Shown: positions 38,901 to 45,931 of the stretch, piece by piece
Layout of the letters: the number at the start of each line of letters is the position of its first letter
Numbering within the stretch: the first letter of the stretch is position 1
NCBI RefSeq assembly: GCF_030433715.1
Contig: NZ_JAROCC010000012.1
Location: forward strand, 54,283 to 118,282
Source of the DNA: Sporosarcina highlanderae
Lineage (GTDB): Bacteria > Bacillota > Bacilli > Bacillales_A > Planococcaceae
Reading direction: 5' to 3'
Length of the DNA stretch: 64,000 nt
Translations under genes and position numbers: made by a program
Notes under the pieces: model-generated
Seen by the model: the letters and a program-made list of their open reading frames with translations, nothing else
What the model was told of the DNA's origin: nothing
The model's database searches: none

Positions 38901-39217
38901 TACCGCGGTTAAAAAGTGTAGCAAAACGCTATATAAGGTTTATATAACGATATGCACCACTTTTACGTAAAACGCAGACTGCGGAGGGAATTTATTCCCG
39001 ACGCTACGGTTTTAAATCTTTAAAAGATTAAGAGCGTTGTCGTCAGGGCAAGCCCTTCCGACTGTCAGGTTATTATAACGCGTTTCAATCGCAATAAAGA
39101 GCAGGCGCGCCCTATATATGATTGCGCCAAGTCTTTTACGGAATAAAAGAACGTTCAACTCGTCTATTAATCCGTAAACAATCTACGATATTCAATCAAT
39201 CCAAAGGAGACGATTAC
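38901..39217. other. Structured leader of the ATPase gene
   Basis: About 315 bp without a supportable gene, rich in inverted repeats: AAAAGTG/CACTTTT (about 38914-38963), TAAAAC/GTTTTA enclosing GGGAAT/ATTCCC (about 38967-39014), AATCTTT/AAGATT and GCGTT/AACGC (about 39033-39081). It could be a regulatory 5' leader or part of an origin. An in-frame TTG upstream at 39122 would extend the next ORF into this region but has no SD. Confidence 0.4.
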
Positions 39218-41083
39218 ATGACAAATTATGCGACAGTATCAAGACAAGCGCGGGAACAATTCGATTTAGATGGCCTAATTGACACGGATGCAAAGACAAC
39301 TCGAGGTCAGTACGCGGAGGCTGCCCTAATTGCGAGGCAATGGAGAAAAGAACTAACTACGCAGTTCGGGGTATCCAATATCACGGACGATGAGGAGCAG
39401 TTTGCAACAATGACGTTTAATGCGTGGCTAAGAGATCAGCGGCTCGACCGTCCCGTAATTATCGCTGCGCCTCCCGCATTCGGTAAATCGTCCATGCTCG
39501 CATTATTCTTGCGGACGATGTGCGCGCAGTACCCGGACACGTTCAGCGCCCTTGTCGTAAAGGAGCGCGTGGCGGATATTGAAGCGTTACGTGACGAGAT
39601 TAACGATTATTGCGGAGCGCCCCGGGCATTCGCGATTAAGGGCTATGACTCGAGTACGGATAATCGGCTCGATTACGAGGAGCAATTCTTTAAGCAACGA
39701 GACTATAATGTTGTTTTGATGACGACTAAGCAGTTAGAGCGGCAGGCTATGCGCGACAACTTAAGCAGCTTTACGGAATTTATTACGGAAGATGGTCGTA
39801 GTTTGCGCCGTTCCTTACTGCTGATTGATGAAAAGCCGTCGCTTGTGCTATCGCATACACTTTCCGCGCGGAATCTTAATGACTTTATGAGCGATGTTCT
39901 CGAAGTCAGTCGCGATCATAAAGGGAGATTGAAGTCGTATTATAACCGCGTGCGCCAGTTGGTCGATGAATTGCGCTCTATGCTTGAATCCCCGGAAACT
40001 AAAGCGGGGGAGTTGCCTGCTATTGCGTCCGGCTATACGATGCCGGTTCGGTTGGTGCGTGACTTTGCGGAAGCATACGGCCACGATCGTATGACTACAT
40101 TACGAGCGGTGGAGCGCGTTATAAATGCGGGTGGTGAGTATAGTAACGGCGTTGTTACGAGTACACATGTTGTTCACTATAAGTACACGCTATTCCATAC
40201 GTACATTTTAGATGGCACGGGGGCGACCGATCCCGACTACATGAGTAGCGACTTTTACACCGTTCAGCCGATGGCTTTGCTTGATTACAGCAACGTTACT
40301 TTCCGCGTGTGCGACAGTTATAACTTATCGCGGACAGCATTGCGCCAGTCACCACAGAGCGTTGAGGCGGTCGTAGAAATGACAAGGCAGATTATTGCGG
40401 AACATAAAGGGAAAAAGACGCTTGTTGTCAGCTATATGGAGAATGTCGCGCAACTTGAAAGCGAATTAGCTGCGGAAATTAAGGCAGGACAAGCTCGTGT
40501 GAAACACTTCGACGGCGGGCGCGGTAGTAACGACTATGTAGATTGCGACAATGCCGTTTATATCGGTTCGTTATTTAAAGGCACAGCGTACTACACAACG
40601 GCTTCACAGGCGGTTATAGGCGACCGTATGGGCGTCAAGTTGGATACGAGCCATACGATTACAGGTGCGGGCCTTACGTTTGATGATGAATATACAGAAG
40701 GCTATAAACGTGCCGATATTGCCGTTAATTTGGTGCAAGAGACTAATAGATTGCGTGCAAGTCGCAAGCCGGGCAGGGTTACGATTTACTTGTTTAATCG
40801 TGATGCCGATATGATCGACATTATTAGGCAGCATTACCCTCTTGCGAAATTCGAGGAATATGTACCTTTACAAAAGTTGACAGGCAAAAAGACAGCTATC
40901 GACGCAATTATTGACTATTTCGCGGCGATGAAGTCCGGCGAACGAGTAAAGCAGTCTGCTATATATAGGGAGTTAGAAATTAGTAGGCATACATTCGCAA
41001 GGCAGGCCGAGACAGAACGTTTTCAGCAAGCTCTCGAAAAATACCGAATTACAAAAGAAAAGACATCTTATACAAAAGTGTGA
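39218..41083 (+). CDS. SF2 helicase-like ATPase, probable replication protein
   Basis: Protein of 621 residues, the second largest in the element. Walker A APPAFGKSS (84-92), a motif Ia-like ALVVKERVADIEAL, a DExx box of the unusual form LLIDEKPS (about 201-208) and a motif VI-like QETNRLRAS near residue 530 indicate a superfamily 2 NTPase. The C-terminal part ends in an HTH-like segment (KQSAIYRELEISRHTFARQAETE). ATG 39218 is 8 bases after AAAGGAG. Position among early genes suggests DNA replication of the excised element. No primase motif was noticed. Confidence 0.72.
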   Translation: MTNYATVSRQAREQFDLDGLIDTDAKTTRGQYAEAALIARQWRKELTTQFGVSNITDDEEQFATMTFNAWLRDQRLDRPVIIAAPPAFGKSSMLALFLRTMCAQYPDTFSALVVKERVADIEALRDEINDYCGAPRAFAIKGYDSSTDNRLDYEEQFFKQRDYNVVLMTTKQLERQAMRDNLSSFTEFITEDGRSLRRSLLLIDEKPSLVLSHTLSARNLNDFMSDVLEVSRDHKGRLKSYYNRVRQLVDELRSMLESPETKAGELPAIASGYTMPVRLVRDFAEAYGHDRMTTLRAVERVINAGGEYSNGVVTSTHVVHYKYTLFHTYILDGTGATDPDYMSSDFYTVQPMALLDYSNVTFRVCDSYNLSRTALRQSPQSVEAVVEMTRQIIAEHKGKKTLVVSYMENVAQLESELAAEIKAGQARVKHFDGGRGSNDYVDCDNAVYIGSLFKGTAYYTTASQAVIGDRMGVKLDTSHTITGAGLTFDDEYTEGYKRADIAVNLVQETNRLRASRKPGRVTIYLFNRDADMIDIIRQHYPLAKFEEYVPLQKLTGKKTAIDAIIDYFAAMKSGERVKQSAIYRELEISRHTFARQAETERFQQALEKYRITKEKTSYTKV

Positions 41084-41128
41084 ATTTTCACTCAACGATA
41101 AAAAATCTACTAAAAGGGGAAATGCGGA

Positions 41129-41878
41129 ATGGTAACAGCTAAAACGTCAATTAAGATACCAAAAGGGTGTGTGATGGAGCCGACTGCTTTGAAAGTGTGG
41201 CCGGGGGAGGGTGCGGTACTTTACGCGCTTCACCACATGCTCCGACGCTCGTCTCGCCACTCCGGGAAAATGACTATCGCGCATATAGAGGCGGTTTGCG
41301 AGGATTTAGTTGCGGGCGATTTCGATGAAATAGGGGACAAATGGGTAAGGCGATGCCAATACTGCGGCTATTACTACAAGGACACCACGCGCAACAACAG
41401 CTCGCTCGTATGCTCGGATGATTGCAAGACGGGCAAGGATATTGCATTAAAGGCGTTTCGTAGGAAGGTTAGGAGAGCGAGCAATCCGAATCGTCGCCTA
41501 ACATACAAGGAACGTTATTACGCAGACCTCGAATATGCGTTTTGGAAAAGCGATTTTCACATGTTCGAATATGATCGTAAGCGCGACGATTACTCTTATG
41601 GCGATGACATCGAGGAAGTTATTGCGCGGAGTCAGTTAAATGCGGAAATGGGCGGTAAGAAGAAGGCTGTCGAAGTCGTTCCGTATAACGGCAACGAAAA
41701 GGGAGTAAGAGACGTACACGTCCGATTTTCGAATCACGGGCAACGCAAGCCGGGTGAAGTTGTTTCATATAAGATGCCGCGTGAAGAAGTGGACGCGTAT
41801 ATGATGGAAACCTATGGCGAGGCGCAATTGAAGAATGAACGTAAGCGTTCGATTATTTGGGGGAAGGGGCGTTTTTAA
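41129..41878 (+). CDS. Zinc-finger hypothetical protein
   Basis: Protein of 249 residues with one CxxC...CxxxC cluster (CQYCGYYYKDTTRNNSSLVCSDDC, about 76-99) of treble-clef/zinc-ribbon type, followed by a basic segment (RRKVRRASNPNRRLTYKER). Probably binds nucleic acid. SD AAAGGGG is upstream of ATG 41129. Family not recognised. Confidence 0.65.
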   Translation: MVTAKTSIKIPKGCVMEPTALKVWPGEGAVLYALHHMLRRSSRHSGKMTIAHIEAVCEDLVAGDFDEIGDKWVRRCQYCGYYYKDTTRNNSSLVCSDDCKTGKDIALKAFRRKVRRASNPNRRLTYKERYYADLEYAFWKSDFHMFEYDRKRDDYSYGDDIEEVIARSQLNAEMGGKKKAVEVVPYNGNEKGVRDVHVRFSNHGQRKPGEVVSYKMPREEVDAYMMETYGEAQLKNERKRSIIWGKGRF

Positions 41879-41963
41879 TGGTGCGACCAACTCAGCTATA
41901 CATGAGAGGAAGTTTTTGCTCGCGATTTTTATTGGAATATAGGCACATAAAGGAGGGTTAGGG

Positions 41964-42203
41964 ATGGATAGTAACAGTGGGAAAATACTTCGTGATATTC
42001 GTTTTGAAAATAGGATGACACAACAGCAACTCGCTGATGAACTCGGTGTGTCGCGATCGCATATTGCGCACATCGAGGCTGGGCGGCGCGAGATTTCTCG
42101 TGCCACTAAAATACGACTTGCGCAAGTTGTTGATATTAGCGCCAGTCTTTCTTTTTTTGAACGATTAAAAGAAATTGACAAGATATTCCCAAGTAAACCA
42201 TAA
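41964..42203 (+). CDS. XRE-family regulator
   Basis: Protein of 79 residues with a canonical HTH (NRMTQQQLADELGVSRSHIAHIEAGRREIS) and a short C-terminal helix. SD AGGAGGG. Encoded within the rightward operon, thus a Cro/activator-type second regulator, in contrast to the leftward repressor. Confidence 0.8.
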   Translation: MDSNSGKILRDIRFENRMTQQQLADELGVSRSHIAHIEAGRREISRATKIRLAQVVDISASLSFFERLKEIDKIFPSKP

Positions 42204-42243
42204 CACGCAATTAATAATACGTCAAGCAAAAGGAGAAATGAAA

Positions 42244-42333
42244 ATGAATTGTGATTACAAGCTCACGGGTCGCGCCGGTTCAACGCTGAAAGAGGGCGCT
42301 TTTCATGGCCGAACCTATTCGAGCAATTTCTAA
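42244..42333 (+). CDS. Possible 29-codon upstream ORF
   Basis: ATG 42244 lies 8 bases after AAAGGAG and opens a 29-codon frame ending at TAA 42331-42333, overlapping the start of the next gene at 42305 in another frame. It may be a coupling ORF that helps ribosomes reach the next gene, or simply an alternative start region. Low support. Confidence 0.3.
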   Translation: MNCDYKLTGRAGSTLKEGAFHGRTYSSNF

Positions 42334-42676
42334 GTATATAGCAGCAAATTGCGCTAATTACGACAGTAACGGTCTTTGCCACCTTGAAACAGATAGCACC
42401 GGCGGACGGCTTTGCCCGTTCTTTGCGCCAACCGGTAAAACATGCAAGTACGCAGAGCAAGCCGTCATTCCCGGCGATGCAACAATAGAGGCAATATACA
42501 ACGCGGGCAAAACGGGAGCGACCGGCGATATGTGCGAACGTTGCAAAGCGCTTTTCGAAAGGACAAGCAACAGACAGAAATATTGTTCCGAATGCGCAGC
42601 CGAAGTCCGACGAAATAAACGGATTGCATACGACGCGGAGCAGTATCAAAAAGCGAAGTCGAATCCGTACATTTAG
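42305..42676 (+). CDS. Cysteine-rich VLP domain/zinc ribbon protein
   Basis: Protein of 123 residues. The N-terminal half (NCANYDSNGLCHLETDS...CPFF...CKYAEQAVIPGD) fits the cysteine-rich VLP domain of mobile elements; the C-terminal half has CERCKALFERTSNRQKYCSECAAEVRR, a zinc ribbon. Such proteins occur in conjugative and phage-like elements; their function is unknown. ATG 42305 follows GAGGG by 10 bases. Confidence 0.68.
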   Translation: MAEPIRAISKYIAANCANYDSNGLCHLETDSTGGRLCPFFAPTGKTCKYAEQAVIPGDATIEAIYNAGKTGATGDMCERCKALFERTSNRQKYCSECAAEVRRNKRIAYDAEQYQKAKSNPYI

Positions 42677-42806
42677 AAACGCTAACGCTTGATTTAACCC
42701 CGATAATCGTTCGTGTAACGGCGGTAATGATGTTGGGAGTGTATTTGGTAGGGGTACGCCTATTTGATGTTCTAAATGTACGGAATAACGAAGGGGGAAA
42801 TCAATC

Positions 42807-43103
42807 GTGGAAGTGTTCGAGGTAAAGAAGGCGATCGCTCAAAGCGTCGCAAAACTTACAGTCACCGCGGCAATATGTACGGTCGATTGTTACGGCGTCC
42901 CGGCATCTATTACAGTTGCGTTGCAAGATGACTTGCGGGAGCTGAACAAGTTAGATAGTTCGCCGTTAGTGGAGGCAGCGCAGGACATGGTTAAAATCGC
43001 CATTCGTCACAGTATCGAGCCAACTACAGAAACATACGACGAAGCGAGAATCGCAAGGGATAAGCTCGGAGATTTGCTTATTTACTCGAAGGTGGTGCGG
43101 TAA
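42807..43103 (+). CDS. Hypothetical protein
   Basis: Protein of 98 residues, helical at both ends. GTG 42807 is preceded by GAAGGGGG. Not recognised. Its stop (TAA) overlaps the ATG of the next gene. Confidence 0.6.
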   Translation: MEVFEVKKAIAQSVAKLTVTAAICTVDCYGVPASITVALQDDLRELNKLDSSPLVEAAQDMVKIAIRHSIEPTTETYDEARIARDKLGDLLIYSKVVR

Positions 43104-43258
43104 TGCAGGAAATACAGATTCAGCGCCGGCAAGGGCCTTATAGCAGTACGCGCGTCATCGTTACCCGCGACGGCATGGATTTCGTATTTTTTGCGGGGCG
43201 TCACGTGGGCGAGAGGCGCATTTATGAGTTAGCACAAACGCTCGAAGGAAAATTATAA
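43103..43258 (+). CDS. Small hypothetical protein
   Basis: Frame of 51 codons coupled to the preceding gene through TAATG. The product (QEIQIQRRQGPYSSTRVIVTRDGMDFVFFAGRHVGERR) predicts as beta strands with a C-terminal helix. Not recognised; same codon style as its neighbours. Confidence 0.55.
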   Translation: MQEIQIQRRQGPYSSTRVIVTRDGMDFVFFAGRHVGERRIYELAQTLEGKL

Positions 43259-43274
43259 AGGGAGATTAAAACAT

Positions 43275-43532
43275 ATGACACAAATTGAGTTATTACAGGA
43301 GTTTTTAGATAAAAACTATCCGGCAGACGTAATATTTGGTGAGATTGTATTTACCACAAAGAGGGTGGCACATCAAAAGTTCCAAGTTACTGTTCGCCTC
43401 CAGCCGGACGGCCTAAGAGAACCGTCAGAAATCACAGTTACAATGGAATATTTTGATGATGCGTATAAAGTGGTCGATCATTACACCAAGTTTTTACGCC
43501 TAAAACACAGATATAAAGGTAAAAACGAATGA
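43275..43532 (+). CDS. Hypothetical protein
   Basis: Protein of 85 residues, alpha/beta, not recognised. SD AAAGGGAG is 10 bases upstream of ATG 43275. The end overlaps the next start (ATGA). Confidence 0.6.
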   Translation: MTQIELLQEFLDKNYPADVIFGEIVFTTKRVAHQKFQVTVRLQPDGLREPSEITVTMEYFDDAYKVVDHYTKFLRLKHRYKGKNE

Positions 43533-43705
43533 TTGACGTACATTACAGCGCAATATCACGCCAGGTATTCGTAGATGAAGGAACAAAAACGACCGCTATC
43601 GACTTGCCGGACGGACTGGACGCCGTGGAAATTGCGTATGTCCTTCAATCGGATACTTTGCGGGAGATTGTCGCGGCTTTGGTCGGAAAGGAGCGGGTCA
43701 AATGA
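43529..43705 (+). CDS. Small hypothetical protein
   Basis: Frame of 58 codons starting at ATG 43529, coupled to the upstream stop (ATGA). Product starts IDVHYSAISRQVFVDEGTKTTAIDLPDG; not recognised. Its end holds GGAAAGGAG, an SD for ATG 43702, which opens a 15-codon frame (43702-43749) ending over the ATG of the next gene and probably serves coupling only. Confidence 0.5.
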   Translation: MIDVHYSAISRQVFVDEGTKTTAIDLPDGLDAVEIAYVLQSDTLREIVAALVGKERVK

Positions 43706-43745
43706 CGTTCTACTTGATGCAACAACGACGTAGGCGGTGGAAACT

Positions 43746-44045
43746 ATGATTACTTCTCGCCAACTTTACCACGAAGAACCGCAGGAACGTCCGTTAATGC
43801 CGACGCGTCAGGCAACATCGACACCGGCCACGCCCGTAAAGATTGCGCGCATTGTGGTAAGTGCGAGGTATTACGATAGCAGTCGGGGCGATACGGTGAC
43901 AATTAACGCGGTAGATATGGAGACGGGCGACATTATCGCGGCGAAGACAATAAGCGGTATGCTATCACCTGCGCGGATATTCACGGCGAAGAATGAGGTT
44001 AAAACGAATATAATTGAAGCCGGCTATACGGTGGAAGGGGAATAA
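43746..44045 (+). CDS. Hypothetical protein
   Basis: Protein of 99 residues: a Pro/Thr-rich first third (EEPQERPLMPTRQATSTPATP) and a beta-rich domain (VKIARIVVSARYYDSSRGDTVTINAVDMETGDIIAAK). ATG 43746 overlaps the stop of the 15-codon frame; AGGCGG 9 bases upstream. Not recognised. Confidence 0.55.
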   Translation: MITSRQLYHEEPQERPLMPTRQATSTPATPVKIARIVVSARYYDSSRGDTVTINAVDMETGDIIAAKTISGMLSPARIFTAKNEVKTNIIEAGYTVEGE

Positions 44046-44046
44046 A

Positions 44047-44331
44047 ATGCTTACTCGACAAGATAAAGCGATACAACGGCATTATGCGGATAAGCTCAAA
44101 CGACAGCAACGCGCAAAATTGGAATCGGAAGCAGCCGAAAGAGCGGCACAGTTAAGGGCGGCGGAAAATCAAGCAACTGCGGAAGAAATCGAAAGGCAGC
44201 TACGGGCGGATAGAGAGCAGAAACGCGCACAGTTGGCGGAAGCAGAAGCTGCGGCTCGGAAGTTAGGAACGGTTCAATCCCGCGTGGAATATGCGAAATT
44301 AAAGCGCGAACTGGACTTTTACAATGAATGA
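44047..44331 (+). CDS. Coiled-coil hypothetical protein
   Basis: Protein of 94 residues, nearly all one charged Ala/Glu/Arg helix (KLKRQQRAKLESEAAERAAQLRAAENQ... EEIERQLRADREQKRAQLAEAEAAARKL), a likely coiled coil. GAAGGGG precedes ATG 44047; an upstream in-frame start at 44014 lies in the previous gene. End overlaps the next gene. Confidence 0.6.
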   Translation: MLTRQDKAIQRHYADKLKRQQRAKLESEAAERAAQLRAAENQATAEEIERQLRADREQKRAQLAEAEAAARKLGTVQSRVEYAKLKRELDFYNE

Positions 44332-44746
44332 GCGTTACTTCGCAATTGTCAATATTGAACAGCTCGAAAGGCAACGCCTATTCGTCGCGAATATATACGG
44401 TGACAGAAGTGGTCATTTAACTAATCGCATTATCGTAGCTTTTGACGGATACGATGCAGCTATCGCAAGACTAAAGGAAGCCGGCGTACGGCATGTGTGG
44501 ACGAGCAATCGGCGACTTTATGGCGCAATCATTAAGGATTCGGTGATTTCCGGCGAATTGAAGCACCGCACCGAAACGGCAGAAACGGCGCGGGAAGTCG
44601 AACAAGACGCGGAAGTGCTGCGGGATATATTCGGATTGCGGGCGGCAGACGAGTTAAAACCGAAAGAGGTCGGGGGATTGCTTAAAATCCGTCGATGGAT
44701 TGCGGATCAACTAATAAAAATGGCAATTAAATTGGGAGGAATGTAA
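44324..44746 (+). CDS. Hypothetical protein
   Basis: Protein of 140 residues. N-terminal alpha/beta part (FAIVNIEQLERQRLFVANIYGDRSG) and helical C-terminal part. Start overlaps the preceding gene by 8 bp. Not recognised. Confidence 0.6.
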   Translation: MNERYFAIVNIEQLERQRLFVANIYGDRSGHLTNRIIVAFDGYDAAIARLKEAGVRHVWTSNRRLYGAIIKDSVISGELKHRTETAETAREVEQDAEVLRDIFGLRAADELKPKEVGGLLKIRRWIADQLIKMAIKLGGM

Positions 44747-44748
44747 AA

Positions 44749-45420
44749 ATGACAGAACTTATTAAATTTGACGTATACGAGAAATACCGAGCAGAAGGAA
44801 CACAACGCGCAGAAGCGGTTGGGGCGTTTCATGAGCGGGAACAGAAAGCAAGGCAAGAGCTCTCAGCATTGCAGGCGGAATATCAGCAGAAAATCGAGGA
44901 CAGCGTAAAGACCGGCAAAGACGCTACAAAGGCACTCGATGCACTCGACGCAAAAATTGCGGAAGCTGAACGATTAGTAACCCGACGTACTACCGAATAT
45001 GAGGCAGCTAATAATGCGCATGGCAATCAGCAGACAACCGAGATGGACGTTATTAATGCATGGCTACAAGATTATGCGCCAAAAGTTAAACAGTCAATCA
45101 TGGGGCCGGTTAATGAGCGTTTGGAAATGGCGCGCGCCTTAATTTTATCCGCAGTCGTGGACATATATCAAGCCAACGCGGATTATAGCGATATTCATAG
45201 CGAGGTTGCGGAAGTATCAAGGGCGGCACATAGTAGCGGAAAAACAGGATTTATGTATTCGTTAAGCAAGCCGATTGATGTCATGGAAATTCAGCGTTTC
45301 GTCAGCAAATTTTCCGATGAAATTGAATCGACGAGTCGATCGAAGCAACTTCCGGCAGGCGTGGAATACATCGAGAAAGTTGCGGACGTAAATAAAGTTG
45401 AAAATGGGGAGGGACAATAA
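44749..45420 (+). CDS. Coiled-coil protein
   Basis: Protein of 223 residues with a long helical region (about 15-90: HEREQKARQELSALQAEYQQKIEDSVKTGKDATKALDALDAKIAEAERLVTRR) followed by an alpha-helical domain. No transmembrane part. SD TGGGAGG is before ATG 44749. Not recognised; could be structural or a scaffold-type protein, which is inference. Confidence 0.6.
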   Translation: MTELIKFDVYEKYRAEGTQRAEAVGAFHEREQKARQELSALQAEYQQKIEDSVKTGKDATKALDALDAKIAEAERLVTRRTTEYEAANNAHGNQQTTEMDVINAWLQDYAPKVKQSIMGPVNERLEMARALILSAVVDIYQANADYSDIHSEVAEVSRAAHSSGKTGFMYSLSKPIDVMEIQRFVSKFSDEIESTSRSKQLPAGVEYIEKVADVNKVENGEGQ

Positions 45421-45421
45421 T

Positions 45422-45595
45422 ATGACAATGAATCACGCGATTGGGACAGCACTTGAACGTAAATTAAAAGCCGGCGATCCGATTACGACGGATGACATCG
45501 AGCAGGCAAGACAGTACGCACAAGCATACAGCACGGCACAAGCGATTGGACTTTATGCAAGAGTCAAACGCCAAGCGGATGGACAGCAAGAATAA
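45422..45595 (+). CDS. Small helical protein
   Basis: Protein of 57 residues (NHAIGTALERKLKAGDPITTDDIEQARQYAQAYSTAQAIGLYARVKRQ). ATG 45422 is 8 bases after GGGGAGGG. Last gene before the terminator that closes the early operon. Confidence 0.6.
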   Translation: MTMNHAIGTALERKLKAGDPITTDDIEQARQYAQAYSTAQAIGLYARVKRQADGQQE

Positions 45596-45623
45596 GACGG
45601 GCGCCCTTTGGGGCGTCTTTTTA
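45594..45623 (+). terminator. Terminator ending the early operon
   Basis: AAGACG (45594-45599) pairs with CGTCTT (45614-45619) with a GC-rich inner part (GCCC/GGGG), followed by T5. It overlaps the stop of the preceding gene. Confidence 0.8.
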
Positions 45624-45655
45624 TTACGCAAAAATAACGGAAAGAAGGCGATGAA

Positions 45656-45931
45656 ATGGACAAAGTATATCAGTCGCGAGTAGATCAGCTTGTTTTATTG
45701 GGCGAGTTGTTGGAGGAGTATTTCCTAAAACACGGAGATATTACGCCGGCACTACGTAGAAAGATTATAGCCTACAGGTTCGCGCTCGCAATTATGAAAG
45801 CTGACGACAGGCTTGCGCCGGCTGCGAAGAAGTTTTCCGATGTAATCAGCGCAATAGAAAAGAACAATTTTAAGGCGGCTGCGCAATATGCGGCAGAAGC
45901 ATTAGCGCTCGGTGAGGGTGTGATTACGTAA
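45656..45931 (+). CDS. Hypothetical protein preceding the tape measure gene
   Basis: Helical protein of 91 residues in the place where phages encode the tail assembly chaperone before the tape measure gene. It shows no recognised chaperone motif, and no frameshift slippery site is obvious. SD AAAGAAGGCG. Its TAA overlaps the ATG of the tape measure gene. Confidence 0.55.
   Translation: MDKVYQSRVDQLVLLGELLEEYFLKHGDITPALRRKIIAYRFALAIMKADDRLAPAAKKFSDVISAIEKNNFKAAAQYAAEALALGEGVIT

Noticed and set aside
42688..42826. Small hydrophobic ORF around the ATGATG at 42727
   Set aside because: It could encode a short membrane segment but has no SD and runs into the start of the next gene in another frame.
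45492..45683. 63-codon ORF overlapping the end of the early operon
   Set aside because: Out of frame with a better supported gene and reads across a terminator.
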